Positions 35,184 to 47,500 of a DNA stretch of 64,000 bases are shown here, piece after piece (the stretch's first letter is position 1; each line of letters begins with the position of its first letter). Source of the stretch: Astropecten irregularis (lineage: Eukaryota > Echinodermata > Asteroidea > Paxillosida > Astropectinidae); NCBI GenBank assembly GCA_963971285.1, contig OZ020252.1:10515662-10579661 (forward strand), given 5' to 3'. A program made the translations under genes and the position numbers. The notes under the pieces are model-generated. The model worked only from the letters and a program-made list of their open reading frames with translations, was not told the DNA's origin and searched no databases.

Positions 35184-36300
35184 AAATTGAAACAATGACA
35201 CTGGTGTTGAGATGGTATTTTCGAATGCAAAGTCGTGCAAAGTATCTAGTAAGGCGTAGATGGGTAGAGGTGCTCATATTACATTTGATTACATTGCATT
35301 TTGACTAATGGCTGTTATCTTGATAATAAACTATCATGACCTTCAGAATCTATAATAAGCCTATCTTCCGACATAGCTTTTAAAGACCCTTGAATACTTG
35401 ATTTTTACTAAGGAAAAGCCAAACAAAATCATATAAATCTTTTGAGCACCTGATAGTTTGAGCAGTTTTTCATGCAATTTTGTTTTCACGTCAAACTTTA
35501 GCAAATGTACGGGAAGCGAATTATATAATTTTTCAGGATTATAAATCAATATTTACAAGTTTCAATATTTAGTCAGGAGTATTAATTAGGGAAAAAAGAA
35601 GAAGAAGATGCAGTTTAATAATCGAGTTTATAATTACTGCACAATTATTAAAATACTAACCACACACATCAAAATGAAACAATTGCATTAATTTCAATAG
35701 AAAGGAACAAAATTAAAATATAAAAAGAAATATTCATATCTTAATAAAGCGATAGAAAATATTTATTCATTATTATGAATCTCAATATTTGTTTTTGTAA
35801 TTTATACATAAATACATATACATATTCATAAGTCTAGCCAGAGGAGCAAGCTATTCTATAGTTAACTATCGTGAGTAAGGACAGGTATTTACCGACAACT
35901 ATTTAATTAAAAGGTGTTTATTAGAATAATCCCTTAAACCGAGTTTAATGTTTTATTTCACATTGTCTTATTTAAGTCTGGGTTTCATGATAGCTTTAAA
36001 CATTTGGACTTAAAGCAAACGAAGGGAAAGAACGGGCGAGCGAAGAAAACAAACAAACAAACAAACAAGCACCCCACAAACACAAACAAATAAATAAACA
36101 AACTCATACATAGACAAACAAACACTAAGACGAACAAAATATGACGAAAAGGCGAAGAAAGACAAAGACCTCCAAACTTCGACGAGGTAGACATTAGTTC
36201 ATCCTACTACTACTACATCAAACATCCTTAACCACACATAGAGACATTCACTCTCGGGCACACTGTGAACTGCATGAAATCACACACACATTATGACACT
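35184..36300. other. AT-rich intergenic with a (CAAA)n-type tract
   Basis: Very AT-rich. Around 36047-36125 it contains a degenerate AAAC/AAAT tract. No gene recognised. Confidence 0.55.
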
Positions 36301-36301
36301 T

Positions 36302-36643
36302 AAAGGTATAATACATGACTGGCAAAGGTCATAGAAGAGCACTCACACTTTTTTTGATCAAGAATATACATGGAATAATAAGCCTGAGAAAAGTTGAGCT
36401 CAAACGGACCTCTGAGTCACGAGAAAATAGCGTGATAAAACATAAGGAATGGTTTTGATCTTACCCTGAGATCAAAACTAGTTTCGGTTTCGTTTGACTA
36501 ATTTCTTGATAAATGCACAATTTCATGAGGAAATATTTTGGTGTGTTTCTTCCAGCACTATCTTCATATCCTGAAAGTTAATTATACGTAAATATGTGAA
36601 CATTTCTGTGTGGTATGTTACCAATGTATTGTACCTTTAACCC
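36302..36643 (-). repeat. Family C TTAA-type MITE
   Basis: TTAA-AGGTATAATACATGACTGG at the left and TTACCAATGTATTGTACCT-TTAA at the right, with the CTCTGAGTCACGAGAAAATAG module. Confidence 0.85.
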
Positions 36644-37236
36644 AAAGCTCACTTCAGATACCACCTAGCATCGCTTCAATTACATACGTAAGACACGGCA
36701 CAGGAGGAGGACAGAGCACAGAGGATGTGGCTGAGGCAAAACGTACGATAAAATAAACGATTCGATGTACGGCTTAAGAATTTGAAATATCTTCGTTCTT
36801 TAACGTGTTGTTTCCCTTGAATTCGAACTCAGCATGTCAAGTAATTCGTTCAATTCTTGCAAATATAAAAAAAGAAGAGATCAAAACACTTGATTAGCTT
36901 CAATCTCTCGGAAGATTACACTATTACGAATGAGACATTATACAAATACATGTAGTGCCAAAATGGCCATTCGAACCACAGTTTGTCCCTTTTTGTAAGT
37001 TGATTTGTCAGAGATAATGGCTTTTGCTCTAAATATTTTCGGTAAATTTCTTTATAATAACAACAATTCACCTGAAAATAGGAACGAGAAATTTTCGCTG
37101 CGACGCTCCGATATCGAAATGTATTCTTAATTTAAACATTTCGTCCTTTAGGCCTACATTTGTATACATTTTAAAATCATCGGTAAAAAAACATATCATC
37201 ATGAATATTTCTCTCAGGTGTGTGCACTAAAGAGGG

Positions 37237-37261
37237 GAAGAGGGGGGGGGGGGGGGGGGGA
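37237..37261 (+). repeat. Poly-G run
   Basis: About 20 consecutive G interrupted once or twice. Its length in the assembly should be treated with caution. Confidence 0.85.
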
Positions 37262-37754
37262 GTTCACACGGGGCATGCGAACGATTTGCGATTTAAATCC
37301 AAGCTTCGCAGAAGTTTGCCTACGAACGTCCCACGACAATGAAGTCTTAAACAATTCTTGCGCAGTTTTGCGATGTTCTACAACGTGTGTGCAAATGTCG
37401 CGTGGACCATGGCTAACTACGTAAACGAACATAAACGAAGAACACGCAACTTAAATGCGAACAACGCAAGAAATAATCACACGAACTTAGCGACATTCGC
37501 TATGGATAATATGCATCCAAAACGATGACTTTTCATTCCATGCTCACCAAGATAATATACATTCCTGAAATATATTCCTGGCTAAGATGGTTACTCTTAA
37601 TGTTTTTATATATTTATATATGTATAATACATTTTTAGTTACATTTTTTACCAACATATTTAAAAAGTGAAATTACGGCGTTCCACGAATGCAATTTCAC
37701 TTATCCAGGTAAACATATAATGTATAGAGCTACGGAAATATTTTTTGTAGTAAA

Positions 37755-38097
37755 AGTTGTCTTGTCTAAATAATTATCTCAACAAAATTACTTTTACCGA
37801 AAACGAGAAGCGATAATGATATTTATCTGGCCAAATCAACGACGTGAATCTAAAAAGTCGTCTTATCCTCACAATTAAACTCAGTTTTAGTCGAGTCGTC
37901 CTTACAAAGTAAACTATCAGGACAAATCGACTTCCTCCTTTTAGTAAGTTGTTTTGACGTGATAAATTATCAGGATATTTCGACTGTTTAGTTTGAACTA
38001 TTGAGTCATTTTGCTCGTAAAAATTATCTCGATAAAGTCGACTTTTAGGGTTTAACCATTCGACTTGGCGAGATAAATTATTTTCTGGATAACTGTA
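37755..38097. repeat. Degenerate TTATCTCG/AAGTCGACTT array
   Basis: Recurring degenerate blocks such as TTATCTCGATAAAGTCGAC, GATAAATTATCAGGATATTTCG and TCAGGACAAATCGACTTCC every 40-60 bp. It lies 200-550 bp beyond the stop codon of the second receptor and would be in or near its 3' UTR. An open frame of 117 codons across it is a by-product. Confidence 0.6.
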
Positions 38098-38305
38098 ATG
38101 GCACTTCTGGAGCACCGTATGGAACATCCTTCACTCAAAGTGTTTAATTAATTGCTAAGCAGGGCATGGTTAGTGCAAAGCGCGTTTATCATGTCAACCT
38201 GCTTACCAATAGTGTGTATCGTTGCTCAGCATAGTTTGTATAGTGCAGTGAGGCTAATTTACAAGAAGTTATTGTACATGTGGTTTAGTGGAGTAGATTG
38301 GGCAA

Positions 38306-38531
38306 TCACATAGCACTGTTAGGCATCTCTTTGCAGTGATCGCTGTTACTTGTACGGGCTGGTGTGTAGACGTACATTGGTCTGCCCTGTCCTCTGTGTG
38401 TACCGCTAGCCTCAGACATGTCTGTTAGGTTGGTATCGGTGCGCATTGTTGTAGAGCGTCCGTAACGAGACGGTCGCCATGACGTGCAGCATCTTAGCTT
38501 GGTTGCCACCCAATCAATCACCCTGAATCGT
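38306..38531 (-). CDS. NPSR/CCAPR-type receptor exon 9 (cytoplasmic tail) and stop
   Basis: Acceptor CCAATTATCAG|ACGATTC. 226 nt, encodes RRFRVIDWVATKLRCC then a Ser/Thr-rich tail ending EMPNSAM and TGA at 38306-38308. Lies 2.5 kb from exon 8. Assigned because the acceptor phase fits and the dicysteine and basic helix-8-like sequence suit a receptor tail. Confidence 0.8.
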
Positions 38532-41500
38532 CTGATAATTGGGGTATATGGCAAGTAGAAATACAAATTTCAGTTCACCATAGGAGGACCTCGCACGGAT
38601 TACGAATAACCAAAATACAGGGCGAGTCCAAAAGAACTTGAATGGGATTGGTGATGTTTTTCAAAAGAAACAAAATGACACTCAAAAGTTCAGCAATTAT
38701 TTAACAAGCACTCTCTCCTGCTTATTAGAAACAAGAATGAAACAAATTGATCATTCCCAAGAGGAGTTATGTATATTTTAATAAAGGTACTCATTTTGCA
38801 AGCTGTCCATAGAATGTTAATGCTTGACTGAATCGCCACATCTGAAAGGGTATAAAAGAGTCATTTCAGCAAGTGCGTACTTTACATTGGTTTTGTATTC
38901 CATGGGCAGCTTTCGAAATGAGTACCTTTATTAAAGTAGGCATAACTCCTCTTAGGAATGATCAATTTGTTCCGTTCTCTTTTTCTAATAAGCAGGAGAG
39001 AGTGCTTGCTAAATATATGCTTTACTGAAATTTTGAGTGTCATTATTTAAATTTTGTTTATTTTGAAAGACGTCACAAATCCAGGTCAAGTTCTTTTTGA
39101 CTCACCTTGTATATTTACTTAGTTAACCAAACAATCGCCTCCAAAATGACATGCAGTCACCGATATAACGCAGTTATAACAGTCAAACATTTCACAGGAA
39201 GGCATTTTAAGACTTGGACGTTGTTTCTGAGCCGCTGAGGGCGCTGTTACGTGGCCAGTTTTGGGATACGGGTCAGAAACTCATCCAAGACCTATAAACA
39301 CGTAAATTGACAAATTTCGCAAATTAAAATCAGTTGAAATATTTTAGACTAGGAAAATATACATAAACGCAATGTGTCGATATTGTGGGTAAAAAACTAC
39401 GCCTAAAAACAAAGATGCGTTAGACTTGATAACTTACTTCTGATTTGGCTGAAATAAACAAACAAAACAGCCACACACAATGGACAACGCGGCAAAATAA
39501 TCAATGTAAGCACCTACGAACATAATCCCCTAAAAAAAGTTCTGCAACTCAAGTTTGAGGGATAATATCTTGTTTGTAACTGATCTATGAACGGTGAAAC
39601 TGGTATCATTGGAAAGCTCAATTATTCCTCTTTACAATGATGCGCCATCTCTTGTGATTATGTAATCATGGGATGTGCATTTCTCCTGAATATAGGGCAA
39701 AGTCAGAAGTGAAATGTTGCAAAATGCAAATGAGAATACACCTTGTTTGGACCGTGCTTTCACGCATCAGCGCATCAACACCATTCATCAAACTCAGTCC
39801 ATTCTCGAAACGATTGAAAAATTTTGCAACATTTCATTTTGGACATTGCTGCATATTTATCAGAACTGTACATACCACGATTAAATTACCATGACAAATG
39901 ACGCATAATTGTAAAGATAAATAATCACTCTTTCCAGTGATATCACGTTCATCGTTCAAAGATCAGTAAAAAATAAAGATATCAAACTTGAGTTGCAGAA
40001 CTTTTTTTGAGGAATTTATTTGGCAAACCATCAACTCAATATCTGTCTTGAAAATAATGCTATGTACGATAATGCACACAAAGCAAATATTTCTTAGCAT
40101 GATATTTTGTCTTTTTTTTTACCAACAAGATGTATGGAGGATAGTGCACTTTCTTGTCGGGTACAATTACTTCATTTCCACGGTAAAAGTGGGCATCAAT
40201 AACTTTGTCTGGAAAAACAATCAATATAGGCATTCGATTTGGACAAATCGTTTTAGAACCAAATATAGAATAAGGTTTTATCAATTCCTCCTTCAACGCA
40301 TTACCTATAATTGCAAATAAATCCTCTTTAAGTATTAAGAATACTGCAAAGGATCCCAGGATAATATAAATCTGACATTTTAAATTCATTTGTGAGCTCG
40401 GATTTTTGGAGGAGCTTTTTATGAACTGTATTTATAATTCCCCATAGTGTGCGGGATCATATTTGAAGGATTACGGCGTTTTTTGATTGACAGCGCTTCT
40501 TGATAGTGAAATGACTCCAGTTTTCAATATGGTAACGTGACACGACAAGACAAAGCTAGCAGTTGAGCCGATTCTTCATATCGGTGTATACCATGCCGCG
40601 ATGCCAGTGTTAAAAGTGCGAATCATATTGCTGGGCTGTAAATCCGGATAGGAAATGCAGATTGTATATCGCCCACTTCAAAAGTGTATAATTTCCACAA
40701 TTTGTTAAAACATTGAATATCAATACCAGTATATGACAAATATGATACTTCCCTTTACCCTATAGGGCCGTGGATTTCATTCCGACATAATGAAACAAGC
40801 GGCGGAAGTCTGAGTTGCATTTGTTCCTAGCGTAAACTGATATGTTCCTTTAGTACACTGCAGCTCATGTATAGGATGGTAAAGGTCGACTGATATATCA
40901 TAGCATGCAAGGGCATTGTAACGTGCGGTCTTACCAAGCCTTTTTGCAACAGTAAGGAAAAATACCGACAACCACATCAAAATGACAATGATCAACACCA
41001 AATGCCATTGAAACATTCAAACCTGTATAGCCTAGATAGCCTTACCTGAGTTCCTGGCAAATGTTGGTGCTGAACAACCCATAGATGAAGGGATTAACAG
41101 CACTGCTGAGATACGGTAAGTTCTGAATGAATGCTGAAGCGCGGAAAGCGGTATTCTGACTTATCTCATCTATGACTATCACTCCAAAGGCATTCAATGT
41201 GTAGAAGAGAGAAAATGGACACCAGCACAGAATAAAAGCTGAAACAAATGATTAATCAAGATATTATTATATCAAAGTGCACACGTTTGAAGATCTTGTA
41301 TGAACTAAGGGAATGGCGCTTTTCAAAAAGAAATATCTGGACTTCTACAGTGTGTCACCCAGGCGCGGTTCTAGAGCCAATATTTATTTTGGGGGGCTAG
41401 CAGACCCAATATTTTGGGTTCTTCTAACACTCGCTTCTGCTATGTCTTATTAGAAGTCGAAAAACATGCACCTATAGCCTACACAGCGTGGTTTTTTTGT

Positions 41501-44500
41501 GTATGTTATTGGCGCTTAATAACTGAGTAGATCCAGAAGTTTCGAGATTTTTTTTTCAATTGCATTTTTGGGGGGGCTAGACAATTTTTTTTTTTGGGGG
41601 GGGAGGGGTGTTCAAGCCGCTCCCAGCCCCCCGTAGAACTGCGCCTGGTGTCACCCCCAAAACGATATCCATTTTCACAAAATTATGAAAAGTAATTGTA
41701 TGTTTTCAGCTATTTGATATTTAGTCTTTTGCATTCAATATTTCCCAGGCTAAAATCTGACGAAATTTCAATGCAATGCATTCATGCATAACCTTTTTCA
41801 TGTCTGGAAAAGACCATTTTCCTGCCATTACAATTGAGTTACAATGGTGGTCATCTTAAAGGTTCACTGTAATAAAATGTGGGAAAGGGATGAAAGTGCT
41901 TTAAAATTATTGCTTAATACATAATTAATGAGAATATAAATTTTTATTTGTATGTAAGTGCTTAATTTTGACGAAACAATTACAAAATCGATACATGTAT
42001 GCCCCGCCCCTCAAAAAAGTCCCCATTGGAACCGACCCACTCAACAATAGCTTGTGACGTCACCTACAGAACTAGTATAGGCTCGCACCGCAGTATACTG
42101 CGTGGTGTTCTGCATGTGACGTAAGCAAGGTTTTTCGTCGCGAAAAGTGGGGTGCTCAATTATGGGTCTAAAATACCTCCTTTTTCAATATACAGTATTT
42201 TTTAGCGTAAACAAAGATAGACAGGTTGAGTTTTATAACAGTAGATATGTATTTAACTTCAGATGTGTTTTTATTACAGTGAACCTTTAACATTTGGGAA
42301 TCTTTAAATCTCCCCTCGACGTGGCCGTACGTCCACATTCACTACACATAGATCACCACTAAGATCACCACAACTGGCACTCATTTTGTAATGGTAGCAA
42401 AATGGACTTTTCCAGACAACCAGTAATTGCTCGGTGATACACGAATGGATTGAATTGAAATTTGGTCAGAATTTACCCAGTGAGGCAATGAATACAAGAA
42501 ACTAAAAATCAAATAGCTTAAAATATACAATTTCTTTTCATTATTGCTTGAAAATGGGTATGCCAAGCTGATCTTTCTGAAATAAAAGTCAAACTGCTTT
42601 TGATCCTCATTACTCAAACATCTTTGCTGGCTTCCCAAATATAATTATTCATAGGGCCTTTACGAAACTAGGCTTGAGGCTAGGCTTATTCCACTGCCAC
42701 CATTTGAGGCCCACAACATGAAACGAACGGTTTGGACCACATGACGGAGCCGATAAAAAGCTCCAGTTTCGCCGTGTATCTCAAGTCGTTAATTTCATTT
42801 AGGACACAAAATGGCGGTAGCAAAATCAATCCCAAGCCTAGCCTCAAGCATCATTTCGTAGCGGCCCTATGATTGGACCTTATGGCAGTTTTAAAATGAG
42901 TGAGTGAATGAAATGAATAACATACCAACGATAATGCACACCGTCATCTTTAGGGTCTTTCTCTTTGCTTTTGGAATGAGCCCTCTAGAGCTGGCCCGGT
43001 GTTTCATCTCTTTAGAGCCTGTAATTAAAACGCCCTCATTGTCAATGCATGGATTAAAACGCCCACACGAGGGCGCTATAATTAGAACAATCAATGCTTG
43101 CGGTGTGCGCTACATACACCAAATAGCTTAAAACAAAATCAAAGTGAAATAATTTGTATATCCTCAAATTCTCATATTTTTTTTTGGGGGGGGGTGGCCA
43201 TGCAATTAGCAAATGTTGTGATTAAGACGGATTATCACAACTTGGGGGTTCAGTGCTTCAGCCTGTTGTGGAGACTTGAGACATTTTGGTTTAAAATCGT
43301 TTAAAATCGTTATTAACTTCGTTTAATACGGACAAAGAACATTTTTTTTTTTTGGGGGGGGGTTCTTGGGGCAATTAGCAAAATAAATAATTGGCTAACA
43401 AACAAACAATTTAAAAGAATTAGTTAGATGAGGGTTCAAATTACCATTTACAGTATTGTACCAAAGATCACTCTTGGGTGGCGTTTTTTGAACTGTGATC
43501 GAAGTTGAGGGATTTCACAAGTAGTTTATTTTATAGTGTGGTGCACCCTGTAATAGGTTGCTAGCTGCAGTACTAGCATTATTTGTGTTAGTAGACATTA
43601 TCGTACAACGCTGTATTTTACCATACAAAAGGCATGAACATGCACGGTACCTAACCATTCCTTTATCACATTCGTATTCCTTAAATCTTTTGAATGATCA
43701 TACAAGGCAATTGCCATTGGTCTAAGAAATATTATACGTTTCTCAAAGGATATAGACAGGAAGACTATGGGGCGGAATGCAAAAAAATGGTCTTAAATGG
43801 TGGGCTTAATATGCATTGTTACTGACAAATTTTCCTGTCTGTGTTGCTGGACGGCTTGAATCACAATGGAAAATAAAAATGGAAACCTCAATGAAACCCT
43901 CATCGGTATAACTCATTATTAAAACATTAACCACAGGATTCAGTCTGTCCCTCAGAAACCCCTCTGTCAACAACTAAGTATAAATTGCTATTTTGGCAAC
44001 AACAATTATAACAGCATGCAATAAAGTAAATAAGGGGAATTCCAAACAAAGACAGCATAAAGCCTCCTCCAAGCAGGCTAACTCTTTTAAGACTGGCTAA
44101 GCAGTAAGACTGCTTCATTATATTGCAACTAGGTCTACGACTTCAAACACGGTGTCAATGGGAGACTTTTGAAGGGTCGGTCTTGAGTCAACAGCGCACG
44201 CGCAAACCATGCTTGCCCAATTGTGAGCATGCGCGCGTTGTATTGCTTGTGCGTGCGCGTGCGCTGTTGACTCAAGACCGACTCTCCAAAAGTCTCCCAT
44301 TTGAACTTACCAGTTTTGCTTCCTTTGACCTTTTCTGGCTTCTGTCCCATCATGTATTTGCTTCTCCTCCAAATGGACACCACCATGAATATGTAACATG
44401 CGCTTATAACGATAAGTGGTATGTAGAAGAAACCTGATACAACGTATAACGTGTAAACCTGTGGAAACAAACAAAATCAACCCTAGAAACATTTAAAGGG

Positions 44501-47500
44501 ATGGTACAGAATTGGTAAGACAAAATACACTTTAAGATCACACATTCACACAAAACTTACACAGTATGATGGTGATGATAGGAGAAAACATCCCATAAAA
44601 TGTTTTGTCTGAAATGCCATATTCGTTGAGAAATAAATGAAACTATTTTCCGATTGGAATAAATCGCTGCGAAGCGTTTTATTTATTCGTTGAAATGTGT
44701 AAACGGGTTTTCACTACTTTCTCGTGACCCAGATGGCTGATTGACCTCAAACTTCTACAGGTTTGTCAGTTAAGGTATATGATGGATTACATAATGTGCT
44801 TTCACTATCAGCAACGGTTTTGTCGCAAAAACCAGTTCTGTACCATCCCTTACAATACTGAATTGGTAACATAGGCCTACCCAAAGAGAAATGTACACAT
44901 ATCTATAAACGTATTACTTTCAGGATATGAAGATGGTGCTGCTAGAAACATACCATTACAATATTTCCGCATGAAATGGTGTATTTATCCAGAAATAAGT
45001 AAAACAAAAGACCGAAACAGTTTTGATCTCGGGGTAAGATCAATTTTTTTTTTTTTATGTTTTATAAGACAAACTGAGTCTGGTTTGCGCTATTTTCTCG
45101 TGACTCAGATGTCCGATTGAGCTCAAATTTTCACAGGTGTATCATTTCAATGTACAATCAGAAAAGGTGAGTGCTGTTCTGTGACCTTTTCCAATCATGA
45201 ATATAACATTTTCGGAGTAAGGAGGACCTGACGTATTGACGATGGGTCTTTGGGAAAGATCCTGCTAGGATAGAAACATCAGACCCTCATTAATTCCAAG
45301 GTGCAAACATTTGATATGGAACCACATAATGTACAGGTTTGACCTGATATGTCAGTGGATTGATGGTACAAACTATAGGTTTGTAGTCATTTGAAAGAAC
45401 AATCAATTTTTCTTACGGATATGATTGACCCAACTTAAAGGTAGTACATGTATGTAAGGACGAAAACAGCAGCAATTATTACTAAGCGTACAAAAGTACA
45501 AACAGTTATACATCTTGAAAACTATACCAAATGGTATAAAATGAATGGGAGACTTTGGAGAACCGGTCTTCAAGTCAACAGCGCACGCGCACGCACGAAT
45601 ACGCATGCGTAAAACAACGCGCGCATGCTCACAATTGCGTGCGCGTGCGCTGTTGACTTGAAGACCGGTTCTTAAAAGTCCCCCATTCTCAATTGAAATG
45701 CGATCCAATGGTTTCATCTTCCTAAACAACCAGGGACCAATTTCACGGACCTGCTTAGCTCAAACATTTTGCTCACCATGAAATTTCTGTCTTAATAAAA
45801 ACAGGATCATATTAACAACAACTTTCCTTGTGTTGTGCATCACTAGTGATTGTTCTTTGGCTGTTGCTTACTGACCATGAATATCAAAGTGGAATGCTGA
45901 ATGGTGGTTTGGTTTATTGAGAATGATATTTTGTGCTAAGCATTTTTTTTGTGTGCTTAACAGCTCCATGAAATTGGCTCCCGGCTCCCGGCTATAATAT
46001 TTTAAAGGCCTTTTCCAAACCTCTGCGTCGGCTTGTGTTCTGTCATCCATATACTGAAAATACAAGTTGTGCTAATTCTTTGAAACTGAAGCTCAAGTTT
46101 TCTTACCTACTCCCGAGCCGCAGCCAAAAGCAACTATTTTGATACACATTATTTGAATGGATTTACTAAATCAGTGGAGCCGGAGTAGGAGCAAGAGCCT
46201 GAGCCGGAGCCAAGGTTTGAATGAACTTGCCTTGTACTGCCAACTCCCTGGTGCTAGTAGAGTTGGAATACAGTGTTTCCCTCCATATGTGCCGTCAACT
46301 TCAAATACTATGGCCGATGGAATGGAGGCAAAGAACGGAGCTATCCACGCAGTGGCTGCCATCACGTTCGCTCTCTTGCCTTATAAAACAAATAAAGGGA
46401 TTCAATCAATGCTTGCTGTATTGGTCACCATCTTTGATGTTCAAGTCAGAAAAAATCATCGGATTATAGTTTTAATGGCGCAAATTTTAGTTAATTCAAT
46501 TCAAATCAAGTAAAACATTTTATATTAAGAGAATGTCACTATGTGATTGTTATAATTATTTGCAAATGCCATTATTCATCCAAATACAGGGTGTCCCAGA
46601 AAAAACGCAACACTTTGTAGTGACCCATTATGTTAAAATTAAACTGTTTATCACTCTTCAAGATTCAGATATGTGATACAACTATGTCTTGCCTATCACC
46701 ATGTAGAATTTAAGTAAATTGGGGCTGAAATTGGCGAAAATATGACCAATTGAAAGGTACTCCTTAAAAACAAATTTGCAAGGATAACACGCATAGTGGT
46801 CAATACACACATAATGTGTAGGAAATAAAGATGAAAATAGGGTTTTGAGGTTGGGTAATGCAGTCTTGGATTGTTCACTCAATTTTAGTTCAATTTTGCT
46901 CAAATTCTACATGGTGATAGCCAAGACATAGCTGTATTACATATCAGAATCTTGAAATGGTAAACATTTTAATATAATAGTTCTCGACACAAGTGTTGCG
47001 TTTTTTTGGACACCCTGTATAGTGTTAATATAGCGCAGTCATGAGTGAGTGACAGTTGTCATACCAATAAACCTTATTCACGGTACATCCATCCTGCATT
47101 TGAAGCAATGAAGTCAAACCAAGGCTAATCTTTTCCTAAGGGTATACAAGGAAGGTGACAAGATGGATGCGCCCTGAATAAGGCCTATTCATTGCTCCAA
47201 TGTTTACTCTAATAGCAAAATGAATGTTGAGCGAATTCAGATGTCAAAATGAAACCTCACCACTTCCAGAAAAGTCCATGGGAAACACAATTGCAAAAAA
47301 CCGATCCAAGCTCAGTGCTACCAGTTGGAACGATGACGCATTAATGACGTAGGCCTGCAAGAAAAAATTGGGAAATTAGAGTCATTGAAAAGTGAACAAA
47401 ATAATATTGACTGGAGCGGGATTCGAACCAGCGAGCGGAATGCCGCACCCGCTCTCTTGCCAACTGAGATATCCAGCCATATGTTGGTGGTGTCCCTAAA

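Noticed and set aside
36045..36125. (CAAA)n tract considered as a CRISPR-like or satellite array
   Set aside because: It is a degenerate simple repeat without spacers; this is a metazoan nuclear sequence.
37774..38127. 117-codon minus-strand open frame beyond the second receptor
   Set aside because: It runs through the degenerate repeat array and shows no protein motif.
46682..46903. Two open frames of 60-73 codons in intron 4
   Set aside because: They lie wholly inside the TA-flanked hairpin MITE at 46587-47017.
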